DNA from: Gemmatimonadales bacterium
GTDB taxonomy: Bacteria; Gemmatimonadota; Gemmatimonadetes; Palauibacterales; Palauibacteraceae
Direction: 5' to 3'
NCBI GenBank assembly: GCA_009838765.1
Contig: VXQX01000096.1
Coordinates: 1-62,792 of the forward strand
DNA length: 62,792 bases
Position 1 is the stretch's first letter; each line of letters begins with the position of its first letter. A program made the translations under genes and the position numbers. Positions 1 through 8,710 of this stretch are shown here, piece after piece. The notes beneath the pieces are model-generated. The model had not been told where the DNA came from. It ran no database searches and saw nothing but the letters and a program-made list of their open reading frames with translations.

Positions 1-1048
1 GCGCCCGCCCGAACTCGTCAAAGGCGACCCCCGCATCGAGCGCCACGTCGGTGAAGTTCCCTTCCCCCAGATTCTCGTACAGGAAGTTCTGGTAGGTGTC
101 GTTCGCGATCGCCACATCCGGGAGGCCATCCCCGGTGAAGTCGTCGATGACGATGCCGAGCGATTTCCCGTCGGGATTCTCGAGCCCGGACTCGGTCGTC
201 ACGTCCCGGAAGCGCCGCGCGGGGGTTCGGTCCCGGGCACCGGGGGCCGAGGAGCCGCCGGTCCCCGCCGACGCCGGGTCGTTCCGCAGGAGGCGGCAGG
301 ACTCGCCGTTGTATTCCTCGGGGGTCGCGTAGGACTTGTTCACGCCGTCGCGGGTGAAGAAGAGGTCGGTCTCCGGCGTCCAGTCGACGTAGTTGCAGAC
401 GAGGAGGTCGAGCCAGCCGTCTCCGTCCGCGTCGAACCAGCCCGAAGCCGTGGACCAGGCGGGATCCGCCGCGCCCGGCGCGTTCCCCGCCGTGCCCGTC
501 TCCGCGGTCACGTCGGTGAATCGTCCTCCGTCGTTCCGGTACATCCGGTTGTCCCCGACCGCCGTCACGTAGAGGTCCGTATCCCCGTCCGCGTCGTAGT
601 CCGCCGCCGCCCCGCCCATCCCGTAGATGGGCCGATCGAGGCCGGCCTCGCGGGTGACGTCGCGGTACGTCCCGTCTCCGAGATTCCGCAGGAGCGCGGA
701 CCGGGCGCCCCGATCCTCCGCGCGTCCCTCCCAGCCGGTGCTGTTCACGAAGAACAGATCCGGCCAGCCGTCGCCGTCGTAGTCGAGGACGACGACGCCG
801 CTCCCCATCGTCTCGGGCATCCACTTTTCCCCGAAGGCGCCCGTTGCGTGGACGAAGTCGATCCCCGCCGCCGCCGTGACATCCGTGAAGCGGATCGAGG
901 TCGTCCCGTCGCTTCCCTGGCGCGCCGTGAAGCTCGGGCGCGTCTGCGTATAGGAGGGCGCCTCCGCGTCTTCCGGTTCGTCGGGACCGCAGGCCGTCGC
1001 CGCCGCGAGGAGGCAGATCGAAAGGGGTCCGGCACAGCGAGCGTTCAT
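1..1048 (-). CDS. CRTAC1/VCBS-repeat lipoprotein-like protein (C-terminus beyond window)
   Basis: The frame is open from ATG at 1048 to the window edge, giving 349 visible codons. It starts with a short hydrophobic signal ending ATACG, so Cys20 could be lipidated, although the lipobox is weak. Ca-binding FG-GAP/VCBS motifs follow: DYDGDGWPDLFF, DYDADGDTDLYV, DADGDGWLDLLV and DDFTGDGLPDVA. This is the pattern of CRTAC1-like beta-propellers, which usually end in an ASPIC/UnbV domain that would lie outside the window. The start overlaps the stop of the upstream cytochrome gene (ATGA), so the two are probably co-translated. A secreted or periplasmic location is inferred; the substrate is unknown. 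Confidence 0.8.
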   Translation of the reverse strand, partial: MNARCAGPLSICLLAAATACGPDEPEDAEAPSYTQTRPSFTARQGSDGTTSIRFTDVTAAAGIDFVHATGAFGEKWMPETMGSGVVVLDYDGDGWPDLFFVNSTGWEGRAEDRGARSALLRNLGDGTYRDVTREAGLDRPIYGMGGAAADYDADGDTDLYVTAVGDNRMYRNDGGRFTDVTAETGTAGNAPGAADPAWSTASGWFDADGDGWLDLLVCNYVDWTPETDLFFTRDGVNKSYATPEEYNGESCRLLRNDPASAGTGGSSAPGARDRTPARRFRDVTTESGLENPDGKSLGIVIDDFTGDGLPDVAIANDTYQNFLYENLGEGNFTDVALDAGVAFDEFGRA

Positions 1049-4000
1049 CGACCTCCGCCGCGGCCGGGTCGCGCGGGCCCCGCCGAACCCGCTGCGGGCG
1101 CCGGACCCGCCGAACTCCCGGCCTCCGATCGCGCGATCGGCCGCAGTTCGTGCGTGCGGATATCCTGTGCCATCAGGTTCACCCCGGGGTTCTCCGCTCT
1201 GTAGTCCCTCGTGACCGCCTGCGCCGCCTCGTCGATGCTGTAGCGCTGAAAAGCCGCCTGTCCCAGCGCCGCTTCCTCATCGCGGCCCAGCGCCTGCAGG
1301 CTCAGCATGCGGCTGTAGTGGGCCTGCCGGTGCTCCGGATCGATGGCCAGCGTCCGGTCGAACGCCTCGACCGCCGCCTCGTACCGGCGGTCAAGGTATC
1401 GTGTCCGTCCCAACTGGAACCAAGCCTCGCGATCCTCCGGAAAGGCGTCGAGCACCGCAAGGTACGCCGCCTCCGAGGCCCCGTACGTGCCGTCTTCCTG
1501 GTGCGCACCGCCCCATACCCACGCCACGCGCGGGTTGCCCGGTTCGATGGTTTCGGCCCGCTCGAGGTTGTCGAACGCGTCATCGAGGTTGCCGGCGATG
1601 AGCGCCATGCGGGCCAGGTTGAGCGGCCCGTCCACCCGGTCCGGGAAGAACTCCGCCACGCGCTCGAAGGGGCGCTCGGCGAGCCGATCGTTCCCCTCGC
1701 GGAGGAGCGCGATCCCGTAGTCGTTGTAGCGGACCCAGATCTCCTCGTCCTGCCCCTCGGTCGAGACCGGATCCACCCGGCCGCCCACCCCGATCGCGAC
1801 CTCGTCGCGGGCGATCTCGGTCACCGGCAGGTCCGGGACAGCGTCGAACTCCGCGAACCCCGCCGGGTTGGCCCCGAACGCGAATTCCGTGTACGCGCGG
1901 TCGAACTTGCGCCACAGGAGGCGCGCCCGCGCCGTCAGCGAACCCTCGGGAAGGTCGGGGGGCAGCGTGATCCGGTAGTGGGCGACGTCCGCGCTCCCGG
2001 GGCCGATCACGTTCACCGCGGCGGTCACGTGGATGTCCTGCGCGTTCCGCTTCTGGATGGGGCGCCCCTCGCGGTCGAGGATCACCGACTTGAAGAAGTG
2101 CGCCATCGGATCGAGGTGCCCGTCCGCGCCGATCTCGCCGCTGATCGCGATCCGCCGGCCCTCCGCGTCCACCAGTTCGAACTCGAGCCAGCCCTCGTTG
2201 GAGTCGTTCGTCCCGCCGGGGAAGGTGTGGCCCACGCCCTGGTTCCGGACCACGACCTCGAACATCACCGTCTCCCCCGGAGACACGCTCGGCGGCGAGA
2301 GATCGAGCCCCATCTCGGGGTCGTCGTCGGGACCCCGCCGGATGGCGAAGATGTCGACCCGCAGCTTCTCGTCCCGCAGGAACTCCTCGATGCGCCGGAT
2401 CGTCGCCGTGTCCCCCCGCAGGAACGGAAGCGCCGTGTTCACGGCCAGGAACCGGTGTGAGCGCACCATGCCGTCCTCGGCCGAGACGTCGCCGAGGGGC
2501 GCCTCCTCCGGCGGCATGTGGCAATCCTGGCACACGCGCGCGGCCGCGGGCAGGTAGAAGGTGCGCGACGCGTTCCGCGCCACCCCGCTGTCGTGCCACG
2601 CGTCGTACTCGTTCTGCCCCCGCAACCAACGGTAGTTATTCACGGGCTCGGTGAGGCTCACCTTGTGGCAGGTGGCGCAGAATTCCGACGTCGAATGCAC
2701 CGGCTTCAGGAGCTGCGCCATGTGGACGGAGGGCTTCGCCTTGAGCGCCGCGTCGTGCAGGTAGGCGCCGAGCGTGCCCGCCTCCGCGTCGGCGAACAGG
2801 TAGGGGTCCTCCTGTTCGTCGGCGATGTTGTAGTTGCCGTTGCCGGTGTTGTCGTGGATGCGGTCGATCGCGTGGCAGGCGAGACAGGTGAGCCCGGCCT
2901 GGGCCTCGACCGTGGCGGGGTCGATGGGCGCGTCCATGGCGCCGGCGAGCATGAGCGCGGGATCGTGGCACCCGCTGCACCACTTGCTCTTCACGCGCCC
3001 GGCCGCGTCCGGCTCGAGCCCGAACTCCCGCAGGTGCGCGATCACCTCCGGCCCCGCCTCCAGCGATCCCTCCCGCATGTCCTCGATCGTCGCCGTATAG
3101 AAGGGGTTGTTGAAGGAGGCGAAGCGGTGCGCGGACGTTGCCCACTGCGCCGTCACATCGGGGTGGCAGCGCACGCACTGGGTGGCGCCGATGAGTTCGT
3201 CCGCCGCGAACCCCCGCCGTTCCACCTCGGAGCGGACGCGCGCCGCGCGCTCCCGGGCCGCCTGCGCGGCGAGCTCTCCCGCTTCCGTGCGGGTGATGAT
3301 GCGGGATGGCAGATACGTCCCCGTGCTCGTCGTGGTCGCGGCCGGGAAGAACGGACTCTCGGGCGGCACGAGCCCGGTCGGGACGAAGTCCGCATCGACG
3401 AAGCGCGACACGTCGCGGTCGCGGCCTCCGGGTCCCTCGTTCAGACCCTGCGCGAGCGCGGCCTCGGCCTCCGGCGTGAGTTGCAACCCGCGGTGGGTGA
3501 AGCTGTGCCACGCGATGAGGACGAAGAGGACGGCGCCGGTGGCGAGCGCGAAGCGGCGCGCCCGTACGCCCGGGGGCCGGGCATAGCTCACGAGCCGGTG
3601 CCCGGCGTAGGCGGAGACGATGAGGACGGCGCTCCCCACGTGCGCCCACCACGCCCAGCTGTTCTCGCGGCTCGCCGCCGCGGTGAGGATGAAGAGTCCC
3701 GTGAGGACGAGGACGCCGCCCACGAGCCCCATCCCGATCCCCGTGAGAATCGAGGCGCGGTGCTTTCGCTTCCACACCGTCGGGAGGTGCGCCGCGAGGA
3801 ACCCGAACATGACCGCCGCCAGCAGCAGTCCCACGCCCGTGTGCGTGAGCACCATCGCCTGGAAGAGTTGCGGGAGCGAGTTCTCTCCCACCGCGAAAAA
3901 GTCGAGCCCCAGCCCGTCCGCAAGCCGGTTCGCGAGCAGGTAAAGCGTATTGGCCAGCATGAACACGGCGACCCCGAGCCCGAACCGCAGCCAGCCCCGC

Positions 4001-4164
4001 TGCCCCGTCCCCAGGATGGAGCGCAGCGCCGGCCGAGTGCGCCGCGCGGCCGCGCCCGAGTCGCCCGGCACACCGGCCTCGTCGACTCCGCCGGCGTCGT
4101 CCGCCGCACCGGATCGGGCCGCGTTCCGCGCCCCCTCCTCCGTCTCTCGCCCGCGTCCATTCAT
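1045..4164 (-). CDS. Membrane-anchored pentahaem c-type cytochrome with C-terminal TPRs
   Basis: About 1039 aa from the ATG at 4164. A GTG at 4272 and an ATG at 4221 are in frame, but the extra residues are Arg-rich and unconvincing. After a polar head there are about five membrane segments (residues 60-240). Five haem-binding motifs follow: CVRCH (C330), CSGCH (C396), CLACH (C427), CATCH (C496) and CQDCH (C545), the arrangement of the cytochrome c554-like multihaem fold. A beta-rich region and several TPR units (about residues 800-985) complete the protein. It probably passes electrons across or outside the cytoplasmic membrane; donor and acceptor are unknown. Its stop overlaps the start of the CRTAC1-like gene. 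Confidence 0.8.
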   Translation of the reverse strand: MNGRGRETEEGARNAARSGAADDAGGVDEAGVPGDSGAAARRTRPALRSILGTGQRGWLRFGLGVAVFMLANTLYLLANRLADGLGLDFFAVGENSLPQLFQAMVLTHTGVGLLLAAVMFGFLAAHLPTVWKRKHRASILTGIGMGLVGGVLVLTGLFILTAAASRENSWAWWAHVGSAVLIVSAYAGHRLVSYARPPGVRARRFALATGAVLFVLIAWHSFTHRGLQLTPEAEAALAQGLNEGPGGRDRDVSRFVDADFVPTGLVPPESPFFPAATTTSTGTYLPSRIITRTEAGELAAQAARERAARVRSEVERRGFAADELIGATQCVRCHPDVTAQWATSAHRFASFNNPFYTATIEDMREGSLEAGPEVIAHLREFGLEPDAAGRVKSKWCSGCHDPALMLAGAMDAPIDPATVEAQAGLTCLACHAIDRIHDNTGNGNYNIADEQEDPYLFADAEAGTLGAYLHDAALKAKPSVHMAQLLKPVHSTSEFCATCHKVSLTEPVNNYRWLRGQNEYDAWHDSGVARNASRTFYLPAAARVCQDCHMPPEEAPLGDVSAEDGMVRSHRFLAVNTALPFLRGDTATIRRIEEFLRDEKLRVDIFAIRRGPDDDPEMGLDLSPPSVSPGETVMFEVVVRNQGVGHTFPGGTNDSNEGWLEFELVDAEGRRIAISGEIGADGHLDPMAHFFKSVILDREGRPIQKRNAQDIHVTAAVNVIGPGSADVAHYRITLPPDLPEGSLTARARLLWRKFDRAYTEFAFGANPAGFAEFDAVPDLPVTEIARDEVAIGVGGRVDPVSTEGQDEEIWVRYNDYGIALLREGNDRLAERPFERVAEFFPDRVDGPLNLARMALIAGNLDDAFDNLERAETIEPGNPRVAWVWGGAHQEDGTYGASEAAYLAVLDAFPEDREAWFQLGRTRYLDRRYEAAVEAFDRTLAIDPEHRQAHYSRMLSLQALGRDEEAALGQAAFQRYSIDEAAQAVTRDYRAENPGVNLMAQDIRTHELRPIARSEAGSSAGPAPAAGSAGPARPGRGGGR

Positions 4165-4281
4165 GCCCCGAACGAAACCGCAACCGCCACGCCCGCGCAA
4201 CCAACACCGGCCGTTCCGCATATTCCGTCGCACAACTCGGACGCCTCGAGTCTCGCTTGGATCGATCCGCACATTCTAGTC

Positions 4282-4307
4282 GTTATCGTTCTTGAATGTT
4301 CGATAAC
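4282..4307. promoter_or_regulatory. Inverted repeat, candidate operator of the XRE-ImmA regulator
   Basis: GTTATCG (4282-4288) and CGATAAC (4301-4307) form a perfect 7-bp inverted repeat with a 12-nt spacer. It lies in the divergent region between the cytochrome gene and the XRE-ImmA gene and covers the predicted -35 box. Autoregulation by the adjacent HTH protein is inferred. Confidence 0.45.
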
Positions 4308-4320
4308 AGAACGGTAGATT
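4292..4320 (+). promoter_or_regulatory. Sigma70-like promoter of the XRE-ImmA/PIN/kinase module
   Basis: TTGAAT (4292-4297) and TAGATT (4315-4320) are separated by 17 bp, about 55 nt before the ATG at 4374. The -35 box lies inside the inverted repeat, so the HTH protein could repress by occlusion. Confidence 0.5.
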
Positions 4321-4373
4321 TGAACGGAGACGGCAAGGGTGAAGAGAGGGATTACTGACGAGGGGTGACGCGC

Positions 4374-5645
4374 ATGATCGACGCAGTGCGATTGGCGGAG
4401 CGACTCCGCGAGGCGCGCGGGGCGCACGGCCTGAGCCAGAAGGAAGTCGCCGAGGCGCTGGACGTGCCCCGCTCGGCGGTGAGCAAGATCGAGAGCGGCC
4501 GGCGCGCCGTCTCGACGTTGGAACTCACGAGAATGGCTGACCTGTACGCCCTCTCCGCCTCGTTCTTCCTCTCGGACGATGCGGAGCAGCGAAGCGAGGA
4601 CCTCGCCCATGTCCTCCTGCGTGCACTTCCCGAAACCCGGGAGGATCCGCACATCGCGCACGCCGTACGGTCCAGCGTGTTGCTGTGCCGGGACGGCGCT
4701 TCGCTGCGGCGACTTCTGGGTCGGATTGTCGAGCCGACGGTCCCGAACTACGCCGCCCGGACCGGATCCACGAGTGAAGCGATTCGGCAGGGAGAGGCCG
4801 TGGCCCGGGAGGAGCGGCGCCGCCTCGGGCTCGGCGATGTTCCAATCCGGAGCGTCGCCGGCCTCATCGGCGATCAGGGCATCTGGGCCGCAGCCACGGC
4901 CCTGCCCGACGGCCTGTCCGGGCTGTTCGTGAACCACTCGGATGTCGGTTTCGCCGTGCTGGTCAACCGGCGGCATGGCGAAGCTCGACGGCGATTCTCC
5001 TACGCGCACGAGTACGCACACGTCCTGTTCGACCGCGATCGCACGATCACGACGTCTCGCCGTGACAACGCGTCCGGGCGTCTGGAAACGAGAGCCAACG
5101 CCTTCGCGGCAGCATTTCTCATGCCGCCGGGCGGTGTCGCCGAGCAGCTGGAACGAATGGGAAAGGGACGCCCGAGCCGGAACGCCCAGGCCATCTTCGA
5201 TGTCGCCAACGATTCCGCGATCACGGCGGAGATCCGGACCCGGCCGGGATCCCAGCAGCTCACGTATGCGGACGTGGCCGTCCTGGCGCGACATTTCGGA
5301 GTCAGCTTCGAGGCGGCGGTTTGGCGGCTGAAGAGTCTGAAACACACGTCCGCATCCGAGTCCGCCGCGCTGATCGAGCAGAAGAACATTGGAAATCGGT
5401 ACATCCGGATGCTGGACCGGAGCCCGCACGACGGCGCTTGGGACCCGGACGCGCCCGAAGGCGTCTCCGCCCGCGGCGCGGGGTCCGGTCACGACCGGGA
5501 GCTGCGCGGCCAACTCCTCCGCCTGGCGATCGAGGCGTTCCGCCGGGAAGCGATCTCGCGCGGACGGCTGCTCGAGATCGGGCGGAGACTCGACATCGCC
5601 GGCGACGACATACTCGATGTCGCGATGGCCGCACGACCTTGTTGA
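4374..5645 (+). CDS. XRE-family HTH / ImmA-IrrE (M78) metallopeptidase regulator
   Basis: 423 aa from the ATG at 4374, which is preceded by GAGGGG at good spacing; an in-frame GTG at 4365 is an alternative. Residues about 5-60 form an XRE helix-turn-helix (LSQKEVAEALDVPRSAVSKIE). The centre carries HEYAH (H212-H216), the HExxH zinc motif of COG2856/ImmA peptidases, followed by ETRANAFAAAFLMP, the usual second part of that fold. ImmA-type proteins cleave or sense regulators, and XRE-COG2856 fusions often sit in toxin-antitoxin or mobile loci. The TGA overlaps the TTG proposed for the PIN gene, so it heads a three-gene unit. Its role as antitoxin or regulator is inferred from context. Confidence 0.85.
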   Translation: MIDAVRLAERLREARGAHGLSQKEVAEALDVPRSAVSKIESGRRAVSTLELTRMADLYALSASFFLSDDAEQRSEDLAHVLLRALPETREDPHIAHAVRSSVLLCRDGASLRRLLGRIVEPTVPNYAARTGSTSEAIRQGEAVAREERRRLGLGDVPIRSVAGLIGDQGIWAAATALPDGLSGLFVNHSDVGFAVLVNRRHGEARRRFSYAHEYAHVLFDRDRTITTSRRDNASGRLETRANAFAAAFLMPPGGVAEQLERMGKGRPSRNAQAIFDVANDSAITAEIRTRPGSQQLTYADVAVLARHFGVSFEAAVWRLKSLKHTSASESAALIEQKNIGNRYIRMLDRSPHDGAWDPDAPEGVSARGAGSGHDRELRGQLLRLAIEAFRREAISRGRLLEIGRRLDIAGDDILDVAMAARPC

Positions 5646-6235
5646 TTCGAGAGCCCCCGTTCTCGGGCGTGGTCGTGGCCGACACATGCGTTCTGGTGAA
5701 CTTCCTCCGCATCGACCGCATGGATCTGATCGGAACCCATCCGGATGCCTTCATGGCCACGGACCATGTGGCGGCCGAGATCACCGACCTCGCGCAGCTC
5801 GAGCGCTACGAAGACGCCCGCGGAGCGGGTTTCGTCGCGGAAGAGCACGTCACCGACCCGGCCGAGGTGGAGATCTTCCTTCGTCTCGAAGGGTCGGGAC
5901 GCCTCGGCGCGGGAGAGCGATCCGCCATCGCGGTCGCCTTGAATCGCGGCTACCGTCTCGCAACGGACGACAACAAGGCCATCAAGTGGGCGGCGCGGGA
6001 GGCGGCCGTGGCCACGCGGGAACTCCGTTTCGTCCGCACGGAAGACGTCGTGACGGAACTGATCCAGCACGGAGCGCTGACGATCGCGGCGGCCGACGAG
6101 ATGCTCGCCGACTGGGCGGCGAACCATCGTTTCAAGCTTGACTTATCGTCGTTCCGCACGCTGATGATCCGGGAACGCCCCGTGCCGTGGGTCACCGTTG
6201 ATCCGAATCGATACGCCCGCGTGTGTCCCTCGTGA
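5642..6235 (+). CDS. PIN-domain protein, probable ribonuclease toxin
   Basis: About 197 aa from a TTG at 5642 that overlaps the upstream TGA; GTG at 5669 is an alternative that starts right at the PIN fold. Acidic PIN residues are visible: VVADTC (first Asp), AAEITD (Glu), GAGERSA (Glu) and ATDDNK (C-terminal Asp). PIN proteins are Mg-dependent RNases, commonly toxins. The length and the GERSA motif resemble stand-alone PIN proteins paired with HTH partners rather than short VapCs. It is sandwiched by overlaps between the XRE-ImmA gene and the kinase-like gene, which implies translational coupling. Target RNA is unknown. Confidence 0.75.
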   Translation: MIREPPFSGVVVADTCVLVNFLRIDRMDLIGTHPDAFMATDHVAAEITDLAQLERYEDARGAGFVAEEHVTDPAEVEIFLRLEGSGRLGAGERSAIAVALNRGYRLATDDNKAIKWAAREAAVATRELRFVRTEDVVTELIQHGALTIAAADEMLADWAANHRFKLDLSSFRTLMIRERPVPWVTVDPNRYARVCPS

Positions 6236-7025
6236 GAGTGCTAGTCATCGCGGGTCGAACGGGGCTGGAAAAACAACGTTTGCGCGACGATATCTGCAGT
6301 TTGCGGGGCCCGAGATACCGTTCGTGAACGGCGACAAAATCGCCGCACTTCTGGATCCGGACGCTCCCCAGGCGGTCGCGCAGCGGGCGGGCAGGACTGC
6401 GCTGAAGCGGATGGGGTCGTACGTCGCGAGACGGACGGACTTCGCCTTCGAGACGACCCTCAGCGGCCGATCATACGCGCGCCGCCTCGAAGGGTGGCGC
6501 CGGCACGGATACCGGATCGGGTTGATCTACCTTCGACTGCCATCGGCAGACCATGTTGTGCGGAGGGTGGCGCAGCGCGTGAGCGAAGGGGGTCACGACA
6601 TTCCTGAGCCGGTCGCCCGCCGTCGGTTCGAACGAAGCTGGCACAATTTCGTCGAGTTGTACCGTCCCATTGCAGACGAATGGCAGGTCTACGACACTTC
6701 GAACCGGTCCCCGATCCTCGTCGCCGCCTCGGAGCGTAACGACATCCTGCCGCTCCTTCCCAGCGGGTGGCGCATCCGAGAGTCGCCTACCGCGGCGGAC
6801 GCAGACGGACGGGACCTCCCGGTTGACTTCGCGAGGAGAAGCGCCATGACGGAGGACAGGAGGCAGGCTCCGGACAGGTTCCCGGAGGGAGAACCTTCGA
6901 TCGAGAACGTGATGATCGCCTTGAAACAGGCGCGAGACGATGCCCTGGCGCGCGCAGCAGCCGTTCGGCGACGGGAATCCGAGGCCGCGCGCGCCGAGAA
7001 CGCATCGTCGACCGCCGAGAACTGA
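6232..7025 (+). CDS. Zeta-toxin-like P-loop kinase, apparent 1-nt deletion in the Walker A region
   Basis: From the GTG at 6232, which overlaps the PIN stop, the frame reads VRVLVIAG, the expected first strand. It then loses register: SNGAGKTTFARRYL continues one frame back. Restoring one base near 6253-6256 rebuilds GxNGAGKTT. After that come FVNGDKIA and a Thr-rich FETTLSG segment as in zeta/AAA_33 kinases, with the kinase ending near PLLPSGWRI (about 6770). The alternative in-frame ATG at 6198 gives a charged leader without beta-1 and is rejected. The gene may be disrupted, mis-sequenced or recoded. Zeta kinases phosphorylate UDP-sugars or other small molecules; the substrate here is unknown. 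Confidence 0.7.
6846..7025 (+). CDS. Possible internal-start small protein in frame with the kinase 3' end
   Basis: An ATG at 6846 is preceded by GAGGAGA at about 7 nt spacing and encodes 59 residues in the same frame as the kinase tail. The kinase fold appears complete before this point, and the tail (VMIALKQARDDALARAAAV) is charged and probably helical. It could be made separately, for example as an antitoxin or partner, or be just a C-terminal extension. This is an inference from the ribosome-binding site and domain boundary. Confidence 0.3.
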   Translation: MTEDRRQAPDRFPEGEPSIENVMIALKQARDDALARAAAVRRRESEAARAENASSTAEN

Positions 7026-7034
7026 TATGGAGCG

Positions 7035-7991
7035 ATGAGTACAGAAAACGTCGTCATCATTGGCTCGGGCCCCGCCGCCTGGACGGCGGCCATCTATGCG
7101 GCCCGGGCGAACCTGAATCCGCTCGTGTTCGAGGGTGCGGGGAGCCGCACCATGATCCCCGGTGGGCAGCTGATGTTCACAACTGATGTGGAGAACTATC
7201 CCGGCTTCCCCGAAGGGGTTAGCGGCATCGACATGATGTTGGACTTCAAGAAGCAGGCGCTGCGTTTCGACACGCGCGTGTTCACCGAGGACATCGTCGA
7301 GGTCGACTTCTCCAATCGACCCTTCCTGCTCCGTTCGTCAGGGGGTCAGGAGGTGCGCGCGGAGACCGTGATCGTGGCCACGGGGGCCAACGCGCGCTGG
7401 CTCGGCGTGCCGGGCGAGGAGCGGCTCGCGCAGAGTGGGGGTGGCGTGTCCGCGTGCGCCGTGTGCGACGGCGCCCTGCCCGTCTTCCGGGACCAGGTCC
7501 TCGCCGTCGTGGGAGGGGGCGACAGCGCGATGGAGGAGGCGCTCTACCTCACGAAGTTCGCGAGCGAGGTGCTGCTCATCCACCGCCGCGACGAACTGCG
7601 GGCGTCGCAGATCATGCAGGAGCGGGCCCTCGCCAGCGACAAGATCCGCTTCCTCTGGAACCGGACTGTGGAGGAGGTGTTCGGGGACGACGCGATCACC
7701 GGCCTCCGCCTGCGCGACACGGTGACGGGCGAGGCGTCGGAGGTCGAGGTGGGCGGGATGTTCGTGGCCATCGGCCACATCCCCAACACGGCGTTCCTGC
7801 AGGGCCAGGTCGACCTCAAGGAGAACGGCTACGTGGACATGCCCACCCCGTGGCGCACGGACACGAACGTGCCCGGCGTGTTCGCGGCGGGCGACGTCAT
7901 GGACGACTACTACCGGCAGGCCGTCTCGGCCGCGGGCACCGGCTGCATGGCCGCCCTCGACGCCGAACGCTTCCTCGCCCACAACGGGTAG
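7035..7991 (+). CDS. trxB: Thioredoxin-disulfide reductase
   Basis: 318 aa, normal length. The N-terminal FAD-binding [14 protein letters not shown] is followed by the redox-active CAVCDG (about residues 141-146). A second dinucleotide motif, [13 protein letters not shown], with HRRDELRAS binds NADPH. The C-terminal FAD loop is GVFAAGDV. It reduces thioredoxin with NADPH in the cytoplasm. The ATG at 7035 follows TATGGAGCG. It starts 9 nt after the kinase-like gene but is a housekeeping enzyme, so shared transcription may be incidental. Confidence 0.95.
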   Translation: MSTENVVIIGSGPAAWTAAIYAARANLNPLVFEGAGSRTMIPGGQLMFTTDVENYPGFPEGVSGIDMMLDFKKQALRFDTRVFTEDIVEVDFSNRPFLLRSSGGQEVRAETVIVATGANARWLGVPGEERLAQSGGGVSACAVCDGALPVFRDQVLAVVGGGDSAMEEALYLTKFASEVLLIHRRDELRASQIMQERALASDKIRFLWNRTVEEVFGDDAITGLRLRDTVTGEASEVEVGGMFVAIGHIPNTAFLQGQVDLKENGYVDMPTPWRTDTNVPGVFAAGDVMDDYYRQAVSAAGTGCMAALDAERFLAHNG

Positions 7992-8006
7992 CCCGCGCCT
8001 CCGTCC

Positions 8007-8438
8007 TCACGCGCCGGGCATCCGGGTCGGGATGGGGTGGCGGCCGCTCCTGCGGTAGATCCTGAAATCGCCGTCCAGGGTGAGGACCACGCTCCCCGGG
8101 TGCTGTTCGGACATCCGGACGAGGCACGCATCCGCCAGGGACATCGGGACGTCGTCGTACTTCTTCATCACCTTCATCACCCGTGCGACCGCGGCGGCCT
8201 CGTCCGCCAGCCGGAACGACACATCGAGAACGCCCCGCTCGACGAGCGAGACCACGGCCTCCGGCGCTCCGGAGCCGAGACGCTGCGCGAGAAAGCACGC
8301 CTCGGCGATGACGGCTTCGCAGGTGAGGAACGGGGGTTCGACGCGGGCCCACTGTTCCCGTGCCCAGCGGTGATGCCCGTCCCGGGAGTTCAGGAAGGCG
8401 ATCAGCGGGCCCGTATCGAGAATGGTCCCCAGGTTCAC
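8007..8438 (-). CDS. VapC-type PIN-domain toxin (pair 1)
   Basis: 143 aa with PIN acidic residues in ILDTGPL (Asp), EAVIAEACF (Glu), LADACLV (Asp) and TLDGDF (Asp). VapC proteins are Mg-dependent RNases, often against tRNA or rRNA. Its ATG overlaps the stop of the upstream ribbon-helix-helix antitoxin (ATGA), the standard antitoxin-first order. It converges on trxB with only 15 nt between the stops and no visible terminator. Confidence 0.88.
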   Translation of the reverse strand: MNLGTILDTGPLIAFLNSRDGHHRWAREQWARVEPPFLTCEAVIAEACFLAQRLGSGAPEAVVSLVERGVLDVSFRLADEAAAVARVMKVMKKYDDVPMSLADACLVRMSEQHPGSVVLTLDGDFRIYRRSGRHPIPTRMPGA

Positions 8439-8674
8439 CGACCGAAGCCGCGCATGTAGTCCGGATTCGCCGACAGATCCTCGGGCCCCTGGAAGGCGCC
8501 GGCGAGCTCGGCGGCCCGGGACAGGGCGGAAACTGGTGGCGTGCTTCTCTCCGTTCGCAGGAAGACCTCGAGGGCCTCACGAATCAGCGCCGACCTGCTC
8601 ACTCCCCGCCGGCGCGCGGCCTCGGAGACCTCCCGAGCGAGGTGCCCCGGCATCTTCAGCGATACGGGCTTCAT
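8435..8674 (-). CDS. Ribbon-helix-helix antitoxin (pair 1)
   Basis: 79 aa from the ATG at 8674, which follows GAGAGAGGG. A longer frame exists upstream but would place the start inside the promoter. The N-terminus (VSLKMPGHLAREV, then RRRGVSRSALIREAL) is a CopG/RHH DNA-binding fold; the C-terminus (ANPDYMRGFG) would wrap the toxin. It overlaps the VapC start and is expected to repress its own promoter and neutralise the PIN RNase. Confidence 0.82.
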   Translation of the reverse strand: MKPVSLKMPGHLAREVSEAARRRGVSRSALIREALEVFLRTERSTPPVSALSRAAELAGAFQGPEDLSANPDYMRGFGR

Positions 8675-8710
8675 TCCAGCCCTCTCTCCCGTGTGTATTA
8701 CATACTTGCG

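Noticed and set aside
6198-6240. ATG at 6198 as kinase start
   Set aside because: It lies inside the PIN gene, has no good ribosome-binding site and replaces the hydrophobic first strand with charged residues.
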